This document shows positions 59,179 to 64,000 of a stretch of DNA of 64,000 nt, piece after piece. Position numbers and translations under genes: made by a program. The stretch spans positions 558,001 to 622,000 of the forward strand of contig CAVXCV010000002.1 of assembly GCA_963760405.1 (NCBI GenBank), given 5' to 3'. Positions within the stretch are counted from its first letter, which is position 1; each line of letters opens with the position of its first letter. The notes under the pieces were generated by a model that was not told the DNA's origin, did not search any database, and was given only the letters and a program-made list of their open reading frames with translations. This DNA is from RYN-230 sp963760405 (GTDB lineage Bacteria; Actinomycetota; Actinomycetes; Streptosporangiales; Streptosporangiaceae).

Positions 59179-60131
59179 CGGGGTTCCGTATAGCGGACCC
59201 GCGGGTCGAGCACGGCATAGGCCAGGTCGGCGAGCAGGTTGCCGGCCACGGTGGCCAGCCCGACCAGCACGGTGATGCCCAGCTCGACCGGGTAGTCGGC
59301 GTTCACCGCGGCGGTGTAGTAGGTGAGCCCGACGCCGGGCACGTTGAACACGTACTCCACGATCAGCCCGGCGGTCAGCACGGCCGGCAGGGACAGGCCG
59401 ACGAGCGTGGTGACGGGCAGGAGCGAGTTACGGAGGACATGGCGGCTCAGCACCAGCCGCTCCGGGAGTCCCTTGCCGCGGGCCACCTGCACGTACTCCT
59501 CGGCCAGCGTCTCGATGGCGGCCGAGCGCTGGTAGCGGCTGAACAGCGCCACGTTGACCAGGGTGAGGGTCAGTACCGGCAGCACCAGCGCCCGCGGATC
59601 GGTGAGCAGCCCGGCCAGCCCGGACGCCTGCGGCGCCTCCGGCGGGAACGCCCGCACGCCCACCGAGAGCCCGGCGATGAGCAGCAGCGCCAGCCAGTAG
59701 GACGGCATGGAGTAGAGCGCGAACGCGGCCCCGGTGGCCAGGTGATCCAGCGGCCGGTCGCGGCGGGCCGCCTGGGCGATGCCCAGCGGGATCGCGATGG
59801 CCAGCGCGAGCACCAGCGCGGTCCCGACCAGCACCAGGTCGTTCGGCAGCTGGTGCAGCACGAGGGAGTCCACGCTCTGGTTCAGCCGGTAGGAGTAGCC
59901 CAGGTCGCCGCGGGCGACCCGGCCGAGGAAGGTGAAATACTGCACGACCAGCGGCTGGTCCAGCCCGTTGGCGTGGTTGAACGCCGCGATGGCGGCCGGA
60001 CTGGCCCGCGGGCCGAGGATGGCCCGGGCCAGGCTGCCCGGGATCAGGTGCTCGAGCAGGAAGGTCACCGCGGTCACCCCGGCCAGCACGACCACGGCCT
60101 GGGCGATCCGCCGGAAGATGTAACCGGTCAC
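59175..60131 (-). CDS. ABC transporter permease, DppB/OppB family
   Basis: The 318-residue permease starts MTGYIFRRIAQAVVVLAGVTAVTFLLEHLIPGS. It has LDQPLVVQYFTFLGRVARGDLGYSYRLNQSVDSLVLHQLPND, the loop EYVQVARGKGLPERLVLSRHVLRNSLLPVTTLVGLSLPAVLTAGLIVEYVFNVPGVGLTYYTAAVNADYPVELGITVLVGLATVAGNLLADLAYAVLDPRVRY. These are the DppB marks. It starts 6 bp after the binding-protein gene and is under the same TPP riboswitch. Confidence 0.95.
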   Translation of the reverse strand: MTGYIFRRIAQAVVVLAGVTAVTFLLEHLIPGSLARAILGPRASPAAIAAFNHANGLDQPLVVQYFTFLGRVARGDLGYSYRLNQSVDSLVLHQLPNDLVLVGTALVLALAIAIPLGIAQAARRDRPLDHLATGAAFALYSMPSYWLALLLIAGLSVGVRAFPPEAPQASGLAGLLTDPRALVLPVLTLTLVNVALFSRYQRSAAIETLAEEYVQVARGKGLPERLVLSRHVLRNSLLPVTTLVGLSLPAVLTAGLIVEYVFNVPGVGLTYYTAAVNADYPVELGITVLVGLATVAGNLLADLAYAVLDPRVRYTEPR

Positions 60132-60137
60132 CCCGGG

Positions 60138-62021
60138 TCAGCCCTTCGTGAAGTACCACTCTTCCGGGCTGATGAATCCGTACGCGTTGGGCACGTACCC
60201 GGCCAGGTTCGACGCGACCGTGTCCAGGCTGCCCGGGCTCGGCTGCCAGAAGTCCGGCAGCTGCAGCCGCACCTGGTCGGCGTAGGCGCTGAGCGCGGCC
60301 GGGGCGCTGGACGCGGGCGCGGTGGTGGTGGCGGTGATCAGCTTGTCCACCGCCGGGTCGGAGTAGTTGCCGACGTTGCCGAGCGCGCCGGTCTGGAAGA
60401 TCTCCTCCCCACTGGGGTAGTGGTCGGGCTCGAACACCCAGCTCGCCCCGTAGTTGCCGAGTTCCCAGCTGCACGCGGGCGAGGAAGCGGCGCACGGCTC
60501 GATCGTCTGCGCGATCGTGGCCGAGGTCACCTGGTCCAGTGAGATCTGGATCCCGGCCTGCCGGGCCACAGACTGCAGGTCGGTCATGGAGCCCTCGGTG
60601 TACGGCTGGCCGCTCGGGTACATCAGCGTGAAGGCCAGCTGCTGGCCCGTCTTGACCCCAGCGCCGCAGTCCGCGGCACCCGTCCCCGGCCGGGTGCAGG
60701 CGAGGATCCCGCCTGGTCCAGCCGCCCAGCCGTGCGCGGCGAGCAGCGCCTTGGCCGCGGGCACGCTGAACTTGTACGGATTCACCGTGGCGCGGGCGTC
60801 GGAGTAGGGGTTGGCCGGGCGGGCCGGCACCGGCGAGTAGGTCGGCACGCCGAGCCCGCCGTAGTAGGCGTGGATCCACCCTTCCTGGTCCACCAGGTGC
60901 TGGAAGGCCTGGCGGAAGTACAGCTGCCGCAGGATCGGCCCGACCCGGGGGTTGTTGAAGTTCGGCTCGAAATAGTCGAAGCCGAACGTGAAGTCCTTGA
61001 CCAGCTGGTAGCCCTGCCGCTGCAGCGCTGGCTGCTGCGGCAGGTCATTGTCGGGCACATAGCCGACGGTGATCTGCTGGCCCGCGCGGCCCGCGCCGGC
61101 ACTGCCGGGGCCGCCGCTGGCCGGCCCCGCTTTCAGCACCGAGAACTCCGCGGTCGGAGAAGTGAATGGCAGCTCAACGAACTTCGCCAGCCGTGGCCGC
61201 TGTGGCCCGGAGTACCTGGGGTTGGGCACGAAGGTCACGGTCCCGCTGCTGGTCAGGCTGGACAGCCGCCACGGCCCGTCCACGATCGACCAGACTGGGC
61301 TGGCCGCGTACTCAGAGACCTTCCTGGCCTGGCCGTCCAGGAAGGCGTACACCGCCCGCGCGCCAGCGGGGGTGGTGTCCGGCAGGTTAGCCGCGGCTGG
61401 TGACGGCGGCGGCGCGGCCAGCGAGGTCCGGTCCCAGGCCATCGGCAGCGGGGTGATCTGGGACAGCTCGTTGTAGGTGTACCAGGCCGGGTTGTAGCTG
61501 GCGGTCAGCTGCAGCCGGATGGTGCTGGGCCCGAGTGCCTGCCAGGACGCGACGTTGTCCGGGAACCCGCCGGGCACGTACGACGCCCAGTCCGCCTTGT
61601 TGGCCTTCACCAGGTTGATCCAGAAGCCGACATCCCGGGCACTCACCAGTTCCCCGTCGGACCAGAGATAGTGCTTGAGGGTGATGGTCACGGTGCGGTT
61701 GTCGTTGCTGAAAACCGGCGGGTTGCCGATCGACAGCGGATAGTCGGCTGACGTCCGGCCCTGATCCCCGTACCAGTACAGCGGCCGGTAGAGCAGGGTC
61801 TGGAAGTCAGCCGTGTTGGCCACGGTGAAGTTCTCGCCGGAGATCAGCGGGAAGATGTAGGTCGGCGGCTGCAGCGGCTGCTCCGCGAAGTAAGCGGTGC
61901 CGCCCTGGACCGGCTGGCCGCCGCCGGGCACGGTGGCGCCGCCGCCCGCACCGCAGGCGGCCACGGCGGTGGCGGTCACAGCGCTGAGGATCAGGCCCGC
62001 GAGTACATTCGTGTGCCGCAC
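60138..62021 (-). CDS. SBP5 (peptide/nickel-type) ABC solute-binding lipoprotein, TPP-riboswitch controlled
   Basis: The precursor (GTG) RHTNVLAGLILSAVTATAVAACG has a lipobox with Cys23. The body has SBP5 features: TADFQTLLYRPLYWYGDQGRTSADYPLSIGNPPVFSNDNRTVTITLKHYLWSDGELVSARDVGFWINLV, FDYFEPNFNNPRVGPILRQLYFRQAFQHLVDQEGWIHAYYGGLGVPTYSPVP and FTLMYPSGQPYTEGSMTDLQSVARQAGIQISLDQV. It has a Gly/Ala insertion near residue 300. The SBP5 family usually binds peptides or nickel, but the upstream TPP riboswitch implies transport of thiamine, a thiamine precursor or a derivative. The ribosome binding site GGGAGGG is part of the riboswitch 3' end. Confidence 0.93.
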   Translation of the reverse strand: MRHTNVLAGLILSAVTATAVAACGAGGGATVPGGGQPVQGGTAYFAEQPLQPPTYIFPLISGENFTVANTADFQTLLYRPLYWYGDQGRTSADYPLSIGNPPVFSNDNRTVTITLKHYLWSDGELVSARDVGFWINLVKANKADWASYVPGGFPDNVASWQALGPSTIRLQLTASYNPAWYTYNELSQITPLPMAWDRTSLAAPPPSPAAANLPDTTPAGARAVYAFLDGQARKVSEYAASPVWSIVDGPWRLSSLTSSGTVTFVPNPRYSGPQRPRLAKFVELPFTSPTAEFSVLKAGPASGGPGSAGAGRAGQQITVGYVPDNDLPQQPALQRQGYQLVKDFTFGFDYFEPNFNNPRVGPILRQLYFRQAFQHLVDQEGWIHAYYGGLGVPTYSPVPARPANPYSDARATVNPYKFSVPAAKALLAAHGWAAGPGGILACTRPGTGAADCGAGVKTGQQLAFTLMYPSGQPYTEGSMTDLQSVARQAGIQISLDQVTSATIAQTIEPCAASSPACSWELGNYGASWVFEPDHYPSGEEIFQTGALGNVGNYSDPAVDKLITATTTAPASSAPAALSAYADQVRLQLPDFWQPSPGSLDTVASNLAGYVPNAYGFISPEEWYFTKG

Positions 62022-62025
62022 GGTT

Positions 62026-62130
62026 CCCTCCCTACGCCGGCATTACCCGGTCAGGTTCAAACGGTCGGTGGCGCGCAAGCCATGGTGGCCAGCCACCCTC
62101 TCAGCCCGGTCAGCCCGAGCTCCCGTGTTG
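62026..62130 (-). promoter_or_regulatory. TPP riboswitch (THI element)
   Basis: On the minus strand the leader contains the conserved blocks in order: ACACGGGAGCTCGGG, CCGGGCTGAGAGGG (CTGAGA), a variable arm (GGTGGCTGGCCACC), GAACCTGACCGGGTAATGCC, and GGCGTAGGGAGGG. These match the TPP-sensing aptamer signature CTGAGA...GAACCTGA...TAATgCC.GCGTAGGGA. The last block overlaps the ribosome binding site (GGGAGGG) of the SBP5 gene, whose GTG follows 5 bp later, so control is probably at translation initiation. High TPP would switch the importer off. Confidence 0.93.
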
Positions 62131-62142
62131 TCGGGGTTCATG

Positions 62143-62733
62143 CTACTCCCCCCGGATGTTCACCTCCCCGGCCGCTACGTCCAGGATCAGGTCCACCCCG
62201 GCCGGCAGGCCTTCCGCGGCGATCAGCCGGTCCTCCTGGGCGGCCCAGCGGTCCCAGTGCGGCTCGTAGGTGGCCCCGTCCCGGGCCAGCGCCCGGCGGC
62301 GGCGCTCGGCCCCGTCCAGCTCCAGCCAGGCCAGCACGCTGGCGTGCCGCCGGATCACCGCCGACGCGGCGCCCACCCCGTCGACGATCAGCACCGGGGG
62401 CGGGGTCAGCCGGGCGGGCGCGGCCCACGCCCCGGCCTGCCAGTCCCACCGGGGCACCAGGGCGGGCTCACCCCGGGCCAGCGGCTCGAGCACGCGGCGG
62501 GCGAGCAGCGCTACCCCGGCTGCCAGGCCGTCCCAGCCGGGGTAGATGTCGTCCAGGTGGACCACGGCCGCGTCTAGTTCGGCGGCCAGCCGGGCGGCCA
62601 GCGCCGTTTTCCCGGCCCCGGACCGCCCGTCGATGCCCAGCACCACGGTGCGGCCCGCCCGCGGCGGCGCGGCCCGGACCAGGGCGGCCAGGGCAGCGAC
62701 TGCCGCGTCGTCCAGCGGCCGCACCATGGTCAT
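62143..62733 (-). CDS. Uridine-kinase-like P-loop protein
   Basis: The protein has a Walker A GIDGRSGAGKTALAARLAAEL, a kinase-type VVHLDDIYPGWDGLAAGVALLARRVLEPLARGEPALVPRWDWQAG region, VLIVDGVGAASAVIRRHASVLAWLELDGAERRRRALARDG and YEPHWDRWAAQEDRLIAAE. This matches a family of about 200-residue actinobacterial uridine-kinase-like proteins. The substrate is not known. I chose the ATG at 62733; 62727 and 62775 are alternatives with no better ribosome binding site. It ends just upstream of the TPP riboswitch on the same strand, but need not share its control. Confidence 0.85.
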   Translation of the reverse strand: MTMVRPLDDAAVAALAALVRAAPPRAGRTVVLGIDGRSGAGKTALAARLAAELDAAVVHLDDIYPGWDGLAAGVALLARRVLEPLARGEPALVPRWDWQAGAWAAPARLTPPPVLIVDGVGAASAVIRRHASVLAWLELDGAERRRRALARDGATYEPHWDRWAAQEDRLIAAEGLPAGVDLILDVAAGEVNIRGE

Positions 62734-62783
62734 CCCGACACGGTATCCGGGGACCGCTGCGGTCAGCGTTACCATGAGGCGCG

Positions 62784-63782
62784 ATGAGCAATGCGCCTGC
62801 GCCAGCCAGCGCCACCGACCGGCCCGGAGGCCACCGGGACGCGGTCATCCACACCGAGGACCTGACCAAGGTCTATCCGGGGACGGACTTCGCCGCGGTC
62901 GACCAGCTCAACCTGGACGTCTACGCCGGGGAGATCTTCGGCCTGCTGGGGCCCAACGGCGCGGGGAAGACCACCACCGCGGGCATGCTCACCACGCGGG
63001 TCGTGCCAACGTCGGGCCGGGCACTGCTCGGCGGGATCGACGTCGCGGCCCACCCGGCCCTGGCCAAGCAGCTGAGCGGGATCGTGTCCCAGCAGAACAC
63101 GCTGGACCGGCAGCTCACCGTGTGGGAGAACCTGTACTTCCACGGTCGGCTGTTCGGCATGGGGGCGAAGGATTCCCGGCGCATCGCCGATGAGCTGCTG
63201 GCCCAGTTCCAGCTGGCCAAGTGGGCCAAGGCGTCCGTGTACGCGCTGTCCGGCGGGATGGCGCAGCGGCTCATGGTGGCCCGGGCCATCTTCCACCGGC
63301 CCTCGGTGCTGTTCCTGGACGAGCCGACCGCGGGCCTGGACCCGCAGAGCCGGCTCGCGCTCTGGGACCTGCTGGGCGAGCTGCACCGCGCAGGCCAGAC
63401 GATCCTGCTCACCACGCACTACATGGAGGAAGCCGACAAGCTCTGCGACCGGGTCGCGATCATGGATCACGGCCGGATCCTCGCCCTGGACACGCCCGCC
63501 GCGCTCAAGCAGAGCGTCGGCGCGGACACCGTGGTCACGCTCCGGGCCAGCGGCGACACCGGGCAGCTGGGCGCGTTGCTGAGCGCGGAGGTGGCGGGCG
63601 TCACCCGCACCCGGCTGGTGGACGGCGGGCTGGAGCTGCACGTCCAGGGCAGCGACCGGCTGGTGCCGCGGCTGGTCCAGGCGGCTGAGCGGGGCGGTTT
63701 CGACCTGCTCAGCCTGTCCATCTCCGAGCCCAGCCTGGAGACGGTATTCATCAACCTCACCGGCAAGGAGCTACGCGACTGA
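62784..63782 (+). CDS. ABC-2 type exporter ATPase (DrrA-like)
   Basis: The 332-residue ATPase has VIHTEDLTKVYPG, Walker A GLLGPNGAGKTTTAGMLT, Q-loop GIVSQQNTLDRQLTVWENL, signature VYALSGGMAQRLMVARAIFHRPSVLFLDEPTAGLDPQSRLALW and H-loop LTTHYMEEADKLCDRVAIMDHGRI. A C-terminal domain follows (VTLRASGDTGQLGALL..., LSLSISEPSLETVFINLTGKELRD). It belongs to the DrrA/NodI group of drug and lipid exporters. It is divergent from the kinase-like gene and overlaps the next gene (TGATG). Confidence 0.95.
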   Translation: MSNAPAPASATDRPGGHRDAVIHTEDLTKVYPGTDFAAVDQLNLDVYAGEIFGLLGPNGAGKTTTAGMLTTRVVPTSGRALLGGIDVAAHPALAKQLSGIVSQQNTLDRQLTVWENLYFHGRLFGMGAKDSRRIADELLAQFQLAKWAKASVYALSGGMAQRLMVARAIFHRPSVLFLDEPTAGLDPQSRLALWDLLGELHRAGQTILLTTHYMEEADKLCDRVAIMDHGRILALDTPAALKQSVGADTVVTLRASGDTGQLGALLSAEVAGVTRTRLVDGGLELHVQGSDRLVPRLVQAAERGGFDLLSLSISEPSLETVFINLTGKELRD

Positions 63783-64000
63783 TGACCGCATCCCTGACGC
63801 CGCAGGCGACGGCGCCGCAGCGGATCGGCGGCGGCCCCACCCGCTCGGTCGCCGCTGCGAGCTGGACGGCGCTGGGCGCGCTCATGCTGCGTGACCTGGT
63901 GGTGCTGCGCAAGCACGGGTGGGAGTTCGTGCTGCGCACGATCATCCAGCCGTTCCTGCTCTGCTTCGTGTTCCTGTTCGTGTTCCCGAAGATCGGGCAG
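63782..64000 (+). CDS. ABC-2 type exporter permease (DrrB-like), truncated by the window end
   Basis: The first 73 codons read MTASLTPQATAPQRIGGGPTRSVAAASW, then TALGALMLRDLVVLRKHGWEFVLRTIIQPFLLCFVFLFVFPKIGQ, where the first transmembrane helix begins. The 1-bp overlap (TGATG) with the ATPase gene and the R-D-L-V-V-L-R-K start of the first helix fit ABC-2 membrane subunits. The rest of the gene lies beyond position 64000. Confidence 0.92.
   Translation, partial: MTASLTPQATAPQRIGGGPTRSVAAASWTALGALMLRDLVVLRKHGWEFVLRTIIQPFLLCFVFLFVFPKIGQ

Noticed and set aside
1..64000. tRNA and rRNA genes, prophage, integrases, insertion sequences
   Set aside because: None found by eye. No transposase or integrase motif and no cloverleaf-like segment was convincing, although weak tRNA-like folds cannot be excluded without a covariance search.

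Overview
The window is G+C-rich actinobacterial DNA. It carries GTG and TTG starts, many 1-4 bp gene overlaps, a dprA-comM-yraN-DUF2469-rnhB-lepB-rplS-trmD-rimM-khpA-rpsP-ffh-glnD-glnB-ftsY-smc-mutM-rnc-rpmF-coaD-rsmD-recG-rpmB-thiL-cofC-plsC-gpsA-ddl-hup-leuDC block, and the F420 gene cofC. This order is typical of filamentous and soil Actinomycetota such as Streptosporangiales and relatives. The exact lineage cannot be fixed from sequence alone.

Layout. 1-4.4 kb, minus strand: 5' part of glmS, a small conserved gene, then DNA processing and nuclease-like genes (dprA, comM, yraN). 4.6-13.4 kb: DUF2469, RNase HII, a double signal peptidase I, ribosomal proteins L19 and S16 with their maturation factors (trmD, rimM, khpA), and the SRP GTPase Ffh. 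13.5-22.5 kb: PII signalling (glnD, glnB), the SRP receptor FtsY, and SMC. 22.9-29.7 kb: mutM, rnc, rpmF, DUF177, coaD, rsmD, recG, and the divergent rpmB. 29.8-38.5 kb: a membrane-anchored CBM2-like protein, thiL, a lone AsnC domain, small stress-type proteins, cofC, plsC, gpsA, a transsulfuration-type PLP enzyme, ddl, and a cold-shock-like protein. 38.6-42.1 kb: HU, leuCD, and a divergent NdgR-like IclR regulator. 42.3-45.3 kb: the pntAA-pntAB-pntB transhydrogenase.

45.3-64 kb is the accessory part: a flavoprotein, pirin, a CBS-BON protein, Usp, an Rv1733c-like membrane protein, and a sugar catabolic locus. That locus holds an ABC binding protein and two permeases, a LacI regulator with two copies of its operator, a GH3 glycosidase, and a CE7 esterase. 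Together they look like uptake and deacetylation/hydrolysis of acetylated xylo-oligosaccharides or related glycosides. Next comes the scar of a lost MFS transporter beside a perfect 18-bp palindrome. After it lies a peptide-type ABC importer (SBP5, DppB, DppC, no ATPase) preceded by a clear TPP riboswitch. The window ends with a uridine-kinase-like P-loop protein and a drug-type ABC-2 exporter running off the edge.

Two features recur across the window. First, short tandem repeats with periods that are multiples of three have expanded inside unrelated genes (rnhB, rpsP, smc, the CBM2-like gene) and longer ones between genes (48 bp after glnD, about 25 bp after smc). Second, four single-nucleotide-type frameshifts interrupt otherwise fully conserved housekeeping genes (glnD twice, pntAB, pntB), two or three of them in G or C runs. 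These may be assembly errors rather than real decay. The most unusual biology is the in-frame tandem signal peptidase I, the TPP-riboswitch-controlled peptide-type importer lacking ATPases, and the repeat tails on RNase HII and ribosomal protein S16.
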